64,000 nucleotides of DNA, from contig NVXM01000004.1 in assembly GCA_002733865.1 (NCBI GenBank), positions 1 through 64,000 on the forward strand, written 5' to 3'. The notes under the pieces were generated by a model. It was not told the origin of the DNA and searched no databases. It was given only the letters and a program-made list of their open reading frames with translations. The stretch is from Sphingopyxis sp. (GTDB lineage: Bacteria > Pseudomonadota > Alphaproteobacteria > Sphingomonadales > Sphingomonadaceae). Shown here one piece after another: positions 51,246 to 59,116 of the stretch. A program made the translations under genes and the position numbers. Within the stretch, counting starts at the first letter, position 1; each line of letters begins with the position of its first letter.

Positions 51246-53633
51246 ATGGCTTCAGACGAAAACAAGCTGCAAAAGGATGCACTCGCGCTTTTTGAACGAT
51301 CACTGGACCAGCGGTCCGATAACCGCGCGGCATGGATCCGCGCGCAAGCTGGAGAAGATAAGAAACTTCTGCGCCAGACGCTGCGGTTTCTTGACCGCGA
51401 CTTGTCTGCCATCAGTGTCCTGAATACCGGCGGAGCGCTATTTGACACACTAGATGACACGCAGATGCCCGACAGGATTGGCGCATATCGCATTACCGCC
51501 ATCATCGGCCGTGGCGGTATGGGCACGGTGTATCGCGGCGAACGAGCAAGTGGTGATTTTGACCATGATGTTGCGATAAAAGTCATTCGCCCCGGCGTTT
51601 TTTCGGACAAGCTCATAGAACGCTTTCAGCAGGAGCGGCAGACGCTTGCAAGTCTGTCACACCCCAATATCGCGCGGCTCTACGACGGTGGAACGCTCGA
51701 TGGCAACGCCCCTTATATTGTCATGGAATATATTGACGGATTGACAATCATCAAATGGGCAGATGAGAATAATGCCTCGAAATGCGAGAGACTGGTGATA
51801 TTTTTATCGGCTTGTGATGCGGTTGGTTATGCCCATCAAAACCTGATCGTGCATCGCGATATTTCTCCCTCCAATATCTTGGTTGATAGAGCCGGTCAGC
51901 CCAAATTGATTGATTTTGGCATCGCCAAGTTGTCCGACGGCGATATGCCAGCCGATGCATCGAGCTATTCGCTGCAGAGCCTTAGCTTTACACCGGGGTT
52001 TGCTGCTCCTGAGCGATCCAGAACTGGCGGCACCAGTACTTTGTCAGACATTTATTCACTCGGAAAAATACTGGAAACTTTGATCCAAGCACCGCGGAAT
52101 GCAGACCTTGCTGCGATAATAGCAAAAGCGACGCGCGCGAAGCCGGAACAACGATATGCGACAGTAGCGGCGCTACGCGACGATATTGAACGCTATACCA
52201 AAGGATTACCGATTGAGGCCGCCGAGAACTCATCCATTGATCGCTTCAGAAAGTTCGTCACACGGCACAAGATCGGTAGCGCGATTGGCGCCATGGTAGC
52301 AGTGGGATTCTTGGCTGCTTTCGCGGTTATTTTATACCAATATCAGCGTGCCGAAGCAGCCCTCAAGGAAGCTGATAGTCGTTTTGCGGAAGTACGGGAA
52401 CTTGCCAATTTTCAGCTATTCGATCTTTATGATGAATTGCTTGAGATACCCGGTACGACCAAGGTTTTGTCGCGCATAGCCGACAAATCCAGATCCTATC
52501 TCGATGCACTGGGTGATGATCGCCGGGCGAGTCCCGCTCTAAAACGGGATATAGCGCTAAGCTACAAGCGCCTGTCGGATGTGCTTGGCAATCCGGAAAG
52601 CGCAAATCTGGGGAGACGCGAAGAATCCGGTGAGATGCTGCAAATGGCGTATAACAGACTTACCGCTTTACACCGCAATAATCCCGCGAATACAGCATTG
52701 ACGCGAACGTTTGCCGAAACGGCTTATTCTCTTTCCATTTACAAGTTCATTTCAGAGGACGACAATGAAGCGGGCGTAAAATATGCCAAACAGGCGGAGA
52801 CCCTATACAAATTGCTGGCTCGCAGCGGCGGCAACAGAAAAAGCGACTATCTTCGCCAGTTATCGGCCTCGCTGCAGGCTGCCAAGCCGCTTTTATGGAT
52901 GGGCAAAGGTGGTCAGGGCGTAACAGCAATGCGAGCGCTGAGATCGGATATAGTCGCATACGCTGAAGACCATCCCGGTGATCCGGAGATTAAAGTTTTA
53001 AATGCAAATATCCACACGGAATTGGCTGATACCATGTCTTGGCACTATGATGAGACGGGCGGCGATTATAGCGAACCCTTGCAACTAATGACCAAGGGAC
53101 TGCAACTTTATCTCGAAATCAATGCCGCCAACCCGGGCAATTATGAAATTCGCCGTAACTTGGCTGGGAATTATTACAAGCGCGCGCAGATATATATGAG
53201 TCTTGAAGACGATCTGAAAACCCTACGTGATATGAGGACTGCTGAAAATTATGCAGTCGAACTTTTGAAGATTGACAATAATGATCGGAATGCTGCGCGT
53301 ATCCTACAGATTGTCCGCGGAGAAATGGTGATGACGCTCGCTGAACTAGGCCGGGCCAGAGAATCTGTATCCTTGGGCCAGAAGATACTGGATGAAAAAC
53401 GCAAATCGTCCAAGAAAGAACCGGAAAACTTAGGTCTGTTCCGGGATTATACAAACGGTCTGTTTACCTATGCCACCGCGATGAACACCTTGGGGAAATC
53501 AAAGAAAGCCTGCGACCTCTATCGGGATGCCTTGGCCAACTGGAACATCATCGATTCAAAAGGGAAACTGACAGATTTTGACAAACAAAGCGCCGTGAAT
53601 GAGATCCAAGAAAATTTGGCGAAGTGCGACTGA
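51246..53633 (+). CDS. Transmembrane Ser/Thr protein kinase (paralogue 2) divergent from its sigma factor
   Basis: 795 residues. Kinase domain about 77-335: IIGRGGMGTVYRG, K112 in VAIKVI, LIVHRDISPSNILV (H203, D205), DFG at 223-225. The HRDxK lysine is Ser207. One helix at about 345-367 (GAMVAVGFLAAFAVILYQY). C-terminal helical, TPR-like domain of about 430 residues, aligning with the other kinase through blocks such as REASRRE-like ANLGRREESG, FAEVRELANFQLFDLYDEL and ALSYKRLSDVLGNPE-like sequence. ATG behind GGAGAGCGGAGA. The gene looks more AT-rich than its paralogue. Confidence 0.92.
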   Translation: MASDENKLQKDALALFERSLDQRSDNRAAWIRAQAGEDKKLLRQTLRFLDRDLSAISVLNTGGALFDTLDDTQMPDRIGAYRITAIIGRGGMGTVYRGERASGDFDHDVAIKVIRPGVFSDKLIERFQQERQTLASLSHPNIARLYDGGTLDGNAPYIVMEYIDGLTIIKWADENNASKCERLVIFLSACDAVGYAHQNLIVHRDISPSNILVDRAGQPKLIDFGIAKLSDGDMPADASSYSLQSLSFTPGFAAPERSRTGGTSTLSDIYSLGKILETLIQAPRNADLAAIIAKATRAKPEQRYATVAALRDDIERYTKGLPIEAAENSSIDRFRKFVTRHKIGSAIGAMVAVGFLAAFAVILYQYQRAEAALKEADSRFAEVRELANFQLFDLYDELLEIPGTTKVLSRIADKSRSYLDALGDDRRASPALKRDIALSYKRLSDVLGNPESANLGRREESGEMLQMAYNRLTALHRNNPANTALTRTFAETAYSLSIYKFISEDDNEAGVKYAKQAETLYKLLARSGGNRKSDYLRQLSASLQAAKPLLWMGKGGQGVTAMRALRSDIVAYAEDHPGDPEIKVLNANIHTELADTMSWHYDETGGDYSEPLQLMTKGLQLYLEINAANPGNYEIRRNLAGNYYKRAQIYMSLEDDLKTLRDMRTAENYAVELLKIDNNDRNAARILQIVRGEMVMTLAELGRARESVSLGQKILDEKRKSSKKEPENLGLFRDYTNGLFTYATAMNTLGKSKKACDLYRDALANWNIIDSKGKLTDFDKQSAVNEIQENLAKCD

Positions 53634-54294
53634 GATGAGTACCAATTACCTGGCTTATTCTCAAAGCTCGCGTTCGACGCCCTTTGAAATGTGTTATTTC
53701 GGTCAGGATTGGCCAAAACGGGCCTATAAATGTGCATGAGCTGCCATAAACAAGCATCAACCAAAATTGCCGTAAATCCGGTCTCAAAGACCACGGATTC
53801 TGGAAAATACGTGTATCTGCTATCACCTGTTCACAAATAAATGGCCGCTATGCCGAATGTCACATGACCACTGCAACGTCGGAAATAACTGGGCCTTTAC
53901 GGACATTACTGAAACGCCAGTCACAAAGTCTGCTTTACCGGTATTGCAGATTAAATGCGGACATTCTGCAATCGGCCCACTTCAAGCCATTGGCTTCGCC
54001 AAACGAAATCCGCAAATGTCCGACAAGCTATCAGGGCCGCATTTCCATCGGTCAAACTGCCAAAAGTTCGCGAAACGCGTTGAACAATTACGTGCGGAGC
54101 ATCAAACTTTCCGTACAGAGCCCCCTTGCAGCTTGGTTTCGTTTGTAGCAAATTGACGCAATGCACACCCAAATCCACGCCATGAAACGCTGTCAGCTGC
54201 TTCCCCCATGCTTCCCCGACACAGAATGTGGGGCGGGGAAGCAGATTGCGCGCCGCCGCTATCTACACAATATGTTGAAATTAGTTAGAAAAAC
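53634..54294. other. Gene-poor AT-richer stretch beside tRNA-Gly
   Basis: 661 nt with no gene I can support. Short open frames (such as 53857-54156) lack ribosome sites and recognisable sequence. An 8-bp inverted repeat GCTTCCCC / GGGGAAGC (54210-54217, 54235-54242) lies near the tRNA 3' end without a T run. Position next to a tRNA gene and the kinase paralogue suggests decayed foreign DNA, but no integrase or att repeat is visible. Confidence 0.5.
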
Positions 54295-54369
54295 TGGAGC
54301 GGGCGAAGAGATTCGAACTCTCGACCCCAACCTTGGCAAGGTTGTGCTCTACCCCTGAGCTACGCCCGC
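54295..54369 (-). tRNA. tRNA-Gly (anticodon GCC)
   Basis: 75 nt on the minus strand including an encoded CCA. Acceptor stem GCGGGCG/CGCCCGC with U73, D-arm GTAGCTCAGGGGTAGAGCAC, anticodon loop CTTGCCAAG (anticodon GCC), and T-arm with GTTCGAATC. All stems pair. Confidence 0.95.
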
Positions 54370-54581
54370 TCGGCGGCTGTGACATGGGTATCGTCATCAG
54401 CAGTTGAGGCGCGCGGTTAGCATGGGTTTTTATACCCCGCAAGCCCCAATCATCCCATAGTTCGCAGCAAATGCAAAAATATCCTTGGCATTGACGTCCC
54501 GGACCCCACATAATGCCCTCCAGAAGAACGATTTCGGCGCTGGTCCGGGTAAAAGGTCCCGCGTCACTACAGGAGCATGAT

Positions 54582-55490
54582 GTGGCAACAGCAGGACTGA
54601 CAGTCGAAGAACAGAAAGCGGTAGAGGTTTTCCAGCGGGAGGTCGTGGCACCGAGCATGGACAAGCTCGTTATCCTCGATTTCTGGGCCGAATGGTGCGG
54701 GCCATGCAAGGCGCTGACACCATTGCTCGAGAAGGTTGCCGCAGCCTATGCCGACAAAGGCGTTGTGCTGGCCAAGATCAACGTCGACGAGAATAAATTT
54801 ATCGCTGCACAGTTTCAGGTGCAGTCAATCCCAACGGTTTATGCGATTTTTCAGGGCAAGCCGGTCGCCGACCTGACCAGCGCGCGCAGCGAGAGCCAGC
54901 TGACCGGCGCGCTCGACCAGTTGCTGGCGCAGTTGCCAGTGGGCGGCGGTGAAGAACCGAAGCAGGATATCGCGCCGCTGCTGGAAATGGGCGAAGAAGC
55001 GCTGGCGGGCGGCGACGCCGAGCGCGCCGCCGGGATTTTCGCGCAGATCGCCGAAATGGCTCCCGATAATGCAGAAGCGGTTGGCGGACTGATTCGTTCG
55101 ATGGTTGCTGCAGATCATCTGGAGCAGGCGGAAGCGGCCCTCGCCGGATTGCCGGAAGAGTTGCGCGGGGACCCCGCGATCGAACGGGCACAGACCAGCT
55201 TGCAGTTAGCCAAGGACAAGCCCGATGATGCTGCGCTGGCGGCTCTGGAAGAAGCGGTCGCCAAAGACGGCAAGGACTATCAGGCGCGATTCGATCTCGC
55301 CGGGGCGCTGATCGCCACCGGCGAGCATGATCGTGCAGCAGAGCATCTGTTGACAATCATCGCCGCAGACAAGGATTGGAATGATGGCGCGGCGCGGCAA
55401 AAGCTGTTGTCGCTGTTTGAAATGGTTGGCCTGGAAGATGAGTGGGTCGCCGCTACGCGCCGCAAGCTCAGCGCGCTGTTGTTCGGATGA
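54582..55490 (+). CDS. Thioredoxin-fold co-chaperone with TPR tail (CnoX/YbbN-like)
   Basis: 302 residues. Thioredoxin domain about 1-115 with DFWAEWCGPCKAL (C39, C42, so the redox pair is kept) and the cis-proline IPTVYAI. Residues about 125-300 are TPR-like helices (MGEEALAGGDAERAAGIFAQIAEMAPDNAEAVGGL). Such proteins hold unfolded clients and hand them to chaperones, and may reduce disulfides. I choose GTG at 54582 with GGAG 6 nt before; a longer frame to 54513 is possible. The stop overlaps the next start (ATGA). Confidence 0.9.
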   Translation: MATAGLTVEEQKAVEVFQREVVAPSMDKLVILDFWAEWCGPCKALTPLLEKVAAAYADKGVVLAKINVDENKFIAAQFQVQSIPTVYAIFQGKPVADLTSARSESQLTGALDQLLAQLPVGGGEEPKQDIAPLLEMGEEALAGGDAERAAGIFAQIAEMAPDNAEAVGGLIRSMVAADHLEQAEAALAGLPEELRGDPAIERAQTSLQLAKDKPDDAALAALEEAVAKDGKDYQARFDLAGALIATGEHDRAAEHLLTIIAADKDWNDGAARQKLLSLFEMVGLEDEWVAATRRKLSALLFG

Positions 55491-56107
55491 GCGAAACCAA
55501 ACGCCTTTCCATTTTCCCGCTCTCCGGAGCCCTGTTATTCCCCGGCATGCATTTGCCGTTGCACATCTTCGAGGAACGCTACCGCGCGCTGATCAACGAC
55601 GCGATGGCCCGGGACCGCCAGATTGGCATGATTCAGCCGAAAGAAGGGGGCAATCACCCTGCCCTGTTCGATATCGGCTGCCTTGGCAAAATTATCGATA
55701 TCGAAGCGCTCGATGACGGCCGCTTCAACGTCATCCTTGAAGGCGTGGCCCGGTTCCGGGTTGTCGATGAAATTGATGCCTCCACGGCGTTCCGACAGGT
55801 CCGGGCTGAGATCGAGGACGATCTCGAGATTGACGAGGTCCTGGCAAGCGCGGAGCGCGCGGCGCTGGAGATAGAATCCCGGCGATTTGCGGATCTGCAG
55901 GGCTATCAGGTCGACTGGGACAGCATAGCGCGACTCGACGACATGGCCTTTGTCAACGGCATAGCCCAAATCGCGCCTTTCGATGCAGCTTCGAAGCAGG
56001 CGCTGCTCGAAGTCGACGGCCTCGCCAATCGGGCCGAGCTCATCATCCAGCTGCTGCAGTTTTTTGGTCGGCAGGATGGCGATGACGACCGGGTCACGTT
56101 GCAATGA
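55487..56107 (+). CDS. LON substrate-binding-domain (LonN) protein
   Basis: 206 residues. Seen: [35 protein letters not shown] and [29 protein letters not shown], the stand-alone N-terminal domain of Lon without ATPase or protease parts. It may bind unfolded proteins. Overlaps the thioredoxin-TPR gene and the Trm112-like gene by 4 nt each (ATGA), so all three are co-translated, suggesting a joint protein-quality role. Confidence 0.92.
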   Translation: MSETKRLSIFPLSGALLFPGMHLPLHIFEERYRALINDAMARDRQIGMIQPKEGGNHPALFDIGCLGKIIDIEALDDGRFNVILEGVARFRVVDEIDASTAFRQVRAEIEDDLEIDEVLASAERAALEIESRRFADLQGYQVDWDSIARLDDMAFVNGIAQIAPFDAASKQALLEVDGLANRAELIIQLLQFFGRQDGDDDRVTLQ

Positions 56108-56301
56108 CCGAGCAGAGTCCGCGCGATGACGGGCGGGCCATAGACCCCGAGCTGCTGTCGATATTGGTTTGCCCGATGACCCGGACGGCGCTTGTCCACG
56201 ATGCGGAAGCCGATGAGCTGATCAGCGCAGCAGCTGGCGTTGCTTATCCGATTCGCGATGGCGTACCGATCATGCTGGTCGAAGAGGCCCGTAAATTATA
56301 G
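56104..56301 (+). CDS. Trm112-family small protein
   Basis: 65 residues: [50 protein letters not shown] matches the Trm112/YcaR family of zinc-ribbon-like methyltransferase partners. Only one cysteine (VCPM) of the zinc set is present, as in many bacterial members. Last gene of a three-gene overlapping operon. Confidence 0.92.
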   Translation: MTEQSPRDDGRAIDPELLSILVCPMTRTALVHDAEADELISAAAGVAYPIRDGVPIMLVEEARKL

Positions 56302-56334
56302 CCGTCTTTCAGGCAGGACGCTCTCGCGCCACGA

Positions 56335-56451
56335 TCAAGCCATAAATATTACCGCGCCAACGGCCAGGAGGATGGAGCCCCACGTCAAAAGATGGCCCAA
56401 AAACAATTCCTTGTCCCTCGGGGAAGAGATCTTCTTTTCTGAATCAATCAT
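56335..56451 (-). CDS. Possible small membrane peptide (38 residues)
   Basis: Starts MIDSEKKISSPRDKELFL and ends in one hydrophobic helix (LLTWGSILLAVGAVIFMA). No clear ribosome site; convergent with the Trm112-like gene. The helix and hydrophilic N-terminus look like a genuine small membrane protein, but support is weak. Confidence 0.35.
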   Translation of the reverse strand: MIDSEKKISSPRDKELFLGHLLTWGSILLAVGAVIFMA

Positions 56452-56528
56452 AATTTTTGCAATCTTTATACTACGCAACAACAAAATACTCACGCCCACT
56501 CAGTCTACTCGGGTTCCCGAGATCATCA

Positions 56529-56568
56529 CCGGGTCGATCCAATTGTGGGAGAAGATGGATCGACCCGG
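56529..56568. repeat. Perfect 12-bp inverted repeat in non-coding DNA
   Basis: CCGGGTCGATCC - 16 nt - GGATCGACCCGG. No T run; purpose unknown. Confidence 0.65.
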
Positions 56569-56964
56569 ATCTTGATGTCATAGGAAGCTTAGCGGGTTTT
56601 ACAGCTTCCGCAGACCAGTCCGGCCATTTTTTGCGCGAGAAATACTGACCAGGGTATTTCCATTGCGCCAAGCCACGACCATATTCGGTTCGGCGAGCTT
56701 GCATTCAGGTAGACCAGAACCATTTAACTGCCGCTCCAAACAAACCATCGCTTGGGGCAACCGCCGAACCATTGTGGGTATCGGTAAAGCGCCCATCATT
56801 TTATAGTTTCAAACCGTGTCACTCGCCCTGCACACGTCAAAAGTTAACGAAATCTGCGCAAAAATGGCCAACACTCGTAAAATTTAGGGAATTATTATCG
56901 ATTTAAATTTACAAATTGTAGCGGTAACAACGGGTTTAACACCATTGTAACCAAAGGAAAAATC

Positions 56965-57039
56965 ATGTTTCACGTCATCGCGACCAGACAATCTATCCTC
57001 GATGACGTCGGTTCTTTTTTGCCAAATGATCGCCCCTGA
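56965..57039 (+). CDS. Possible leader peptide upstream of the LuxR-type gene
   Basis: 24 codons (MFHVIATRQSILDDVGSFLPNDRP) behind AAAGGAAAAATC, a good ribosome site, ending 14 nt before the LuxR-type start. A hairpin ACGTCATCG / CGATGACGT with a downstream T run lies within it, which would let its translation control read-through. Confidence 0.45.
   Translation: MFHVIATRQSILDDVGSFLPNDRP
56972..57020 (+). terminator. Terminator-like hairpin within the leader ORF
   Basis: ACGTCATCG (56972-56980) pairs with CGATGACGT (57000-57008); CGGTTCTTTTTT follows. It could end transcription before the LuxR-type gene (attenuator) or be a plain terminator of an upstream unit. Confidence 0.5.
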
Positions 57040-57053
57040 TTTATGATGAACTA

Positions 57054-57575
57054 ATGACCAGAATTTCCTGCGACGATTTGAACGATAAAGAGAAAGAGGT
57101 GCTTCACCTGCTCTTGCTCGGCCATGACGCTAAAACCGCAGCGCAGGAAATCGAAGTCACGCCCAATGTGATCAACGAACGGCTGCGGTCAGCACGCCAA
57201 AAACTGCAGGTAACAAGCAGCAAAGCAGCGGCTCGCATGCTGGCGGAACACGAAGGATTTGAACCCAAATTTTTTGTGCCCAAGAATATTGGGATTGCCC
57301 AAAAGCGCAGATCGGATGCATTTTACCCTTTGCCTGGACATCAGGCAGCGGCACCAGAAAGGGTCAGGGAAGCACAGACCGCGTATCAGTCATACGCATC
57401 TGTATCGAACCCGCTCCTGTCGGTACCGCTTCGCAAACAGGGAGAACAGGGCAATGATCTGAGTAAAGGGGCAAGAATTTGGGCGATTGTCGACCTGTCA
57501 GTCAAACTCGCCTGCGCATTTGCCTTTGTCTGTCTCGCCGCGATGCTGGTGAGCAGATTGATCAGCCCAAATTAA
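57054..57575 (+). CDS. LuxR-type HTH protein with C-terminal membrane anchor
   Basis: 173 residues. N-terminal GerE/LuxR HTH (about 8-62: LNDKEKEVLHLLLLGHDAKTAAQEIEVTPNVINERLRSARQKL). The middle is unstructured. One C-terminal helix (about 147-168: LACAFAFVCLAAMLVSRLI). So the DNA-binding domain is tethered to the inner membrane from the cytoplasmic side. Weak ribosome site at this ATG. Followed by three more unusual genes on the same strand. Confidence 0.85.
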   Translation: MTRISCDDLNDKEKEVLHLLLLGHDAKTAAQEIEVTPNVINERLRSARQKLQVTSSKAAARMLAEHEGFEPKFFVPKNIGIAQKRRSDAFYPLPGHQAAAPERVREAQTAYQSYASVSNPLLSVPLRKQGEQGNDLSKGARIWAIVDLSVKLACAFAFVCLAAMLVSRLISPN

Positions 57576-57632
57576 TCCCTGCCCTTTTGGTCACCAATTG
57601 ACGCCCCTAGTGTCTGGCGTCTGGAGAGTAGC

Positions 57633-58001
57633 ATGTTGAACCAACGTATTGAAGCCGCACGCCCTATTGCCCATAAAATCAATGAGGTCGAAAAATCCCT
57701 GAACCTGACCATGGTACAGATGGGCGAATTGATGAGCAGCATCGCGGCTGCTCGCCTCGCTCCTGGTACCCGCTTTTCCCTGACTGCAGGAATGGATGCA
57801 TCGGAGAAACTCATCTCCGCCGTCGCACAAACAGCGCGGAGTTATCGGGAAGTGGTCGAAGCCCACGGTCATCTTGCCGAAGACCGGCAGGATGCGGGAT
57901 TGCAAGCCGTTAGCTGGGGTGATTATGCCGAATGCCCACCACTGGAAGCAAAAGGCGATGAAGCGCCTTCGAACCCGCTCCGGGTGGTCGAAACTGCCTA
58001 G
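57633..58001 (+). CDS. Small helical protein of unknown function
   Basis: 122 residues, mostly helical (IEAARPIAHKINEVEKSLNLTMVQMGELMSSIAAARLA), no signal peptide or membrane helix. Not recognised. It follows the membrane-anchored LuxR-type gene by 57 nt and may be its partner. Confidence 0.7.
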   Translation: MLNQRIEAARPIAHKINEVEKSLNLTMVQMGELMSSIAAARLAPGTRFSLTAGMDASEKLISAVAQTARSYREVVEAHGHLAEDRQDAGLQAVSWGDYAECPPLEAKGDEAPSNPLRVVETA

Positions 58002-58051
58002 CCGGACTGCTGAGACTTGACTGGACTATCGTTATTTGGTCCGGTCAACCG

Positions 58052-58510
58052 ATGTCTCGTCTCGATTTCTTTCTGTCGCTCCTGACCATTGTTTGCCTTT
58101 ATTCAATGATCAGGGGCGGCGAGCCCGAAAGAAGAGTCGTGCTAATCTTGATCGCCGGATTCGTGCTCTCGATCATCGCGACAACGCCTTCGGATGAAAT
58201 GTACATGCACCCAGAAGTCGGCGTCTTTATCGTAGATTTGGCAATGCTGTTCGGATTTGCGATTCTGGCGCTGAACGCTGAAAGGTATTGGACTATATGG
58301 ATGTGCTCCATGCAAGTGATTCAGGTTATGTCTCATATCCCCAAAATGATAATCCCCGAACTGCTCCCTCAAGCTTATTACATGATAGTGGCGTTCTGGG
58401 CCTATCCGATGCTCATCGTGCTGGCCATCGGCACATATCGTCACCAGAAGCGTCTTCGGCTATTCGGGGCCGACAGATCCTGGAGCGACTTTTCCTCCTT
58501 GCAAAGATAG
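58052..58510 (+). CDS. Small polytopic membrane protein, unknown
   Basis: 152 residues with four hydrophobic helices (FFLSLLTIVCLYSMI, VVLILIAGFVLSIIATT, GVFIVDLAMLFGFAILAL, YYMIVAFWAYPMLIVLAIG). Not recognised. Its 3' end overlaps the frame of the JAB-domain gene. Confidence 0.7.
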   Translation: MSRLDFFLSLLTIVCLYSMIRGGEPERRVVLILIAGFVLSIIATTPSDEMYMHPEVGVFIVDLAMLFGFAILALNAERYWTIWMCSMQVIQVMSHIPKMIIPELLPQAYYMIVAFWAYPMLIVLAIGTYRHQKRLRLFGADRSWSDFSSLQR

Positions 58511-59052
58511 ACAATGCTTCTGATGTCGCTGCCGCGTTGATCGCAGAATTCGGTTCCATTGGTGCCGCCCTGCACGCTGATCCCCGCAAAACCGGCGACC
58601 ATCCTGCGCGAGCGATCTTGTCTCTGGTGCGCGAAGCGATGCTGCTATCGTCGAGGGACAAGATGCTGGAACGCATCTGCCTGTCCAAGGCCACCGACGT
58701 GATCGAATATCTGATCGTCGCAATGGCGCGGTTGCCGGTCGAAGAAGTACGGGTTTTGTTTCTCGACAGCAGAAACCGGCTAATCAGCGACGAGGTCGTT
58801 AGCAGGGGGACAGTGTCCGAGGCTCCCATCTATCCTCGCGAAATATTGAAGCGGTCACTCGCCCTCGACGCCTCGGCATTGATTCTGGCTCACAATCATC
58901 CCTCCGGTGATCCCAGCCCCAGCGATGGCGATATAGAAGCAACCCGCAGACTGCTGACGGCCTCGGAAGAGCTGGGGCTGACCGTTCACGATCATATCAT
59001 TGTTGGCAGCGAAGGCTGGATCAGCCTGCGCGACTGGGTTGCATTCTCGTGA
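58288..59052 (+). CDS. RadC-type JAB/JAMM domain protein, start uncertain
   Basis: The C-terminal half is a RadC-like JAB1/MPN metalloprotease-fold domain: VEEVRVLFLDSRNRLISDEVVSRGTVSEAPIYPREILKRSLALDASALILAHNHPSGDPSPSDGD, with the H-x-H-P-S-G-x2-P-S-x2-D metal motif. The N-terminal HhH-like part begins near GRQILERLFLLAKIDNA (about 58463). The longest frame starts at 58288 and overlaps the membrane-protein gene by 223 nt; the first 58 residues look like shadow sequence, so the real start is probably a non-ATG codon near 58400-58470. Shorter than genuine RadC. Confidence 0.8.
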   Translation: MDYMDVLHASDSGYVSYPQNDNPRTAPSSLLHDSGVLGLSDAHRAGHRHISSPEASSAIRGRQILERLFLLAKIDNASDVAAALIAEFGSIGAALHADPRKTGDHPARAILSLVREAMLLSSRDKMLERICLSKATDVIEYLIVAMARLPVEEVRVLFLDSRNRLISDEVVSRGTVSEAPIYPREILKRSLALDASALILAHNHPSGDPSPSDGDIEATRRLLTASEELGLTVHDHIIVGSEGWISLRDWVAFS

Positions 59053-59116
59053 TCTTGTTGCGGCGCCCGCATGCTGGCGGAACCGATCATTCTGTCGCCA
59101 AAGGGAGCGATCGATA

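Larger units (their letters stand above)
56302..57053. other. Gene-poor region with small-ORF candidates and hairpins
   Basis: About 750 nt. It holds a possible 38-residue membrane peptide (56335-56451, minus), a perfect 12-bp inverted repeat (56529-56568) and a leader-peptide-like ORF with a hairpin (56965-57039) just before the LuxR-type gene. The minus-strand frame 56599-56799 has no ribosome site and no recognisable sequence. Confidence 0.5.

Noticed and set aside
53857..54156. 99-codon frame in the gene-poor stretch
   Set aside because: No ribosome site, no hydrophobic core or motif, and an overlapping alternative frame of equal length.
53634..54369. Integrated prophage or genomic island at tRNA-Gly
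   Set aside because: No integrase, no duplicated tRNA 3' end and no phage gene can be seen; only the gene-poor sequence remains as a hint.
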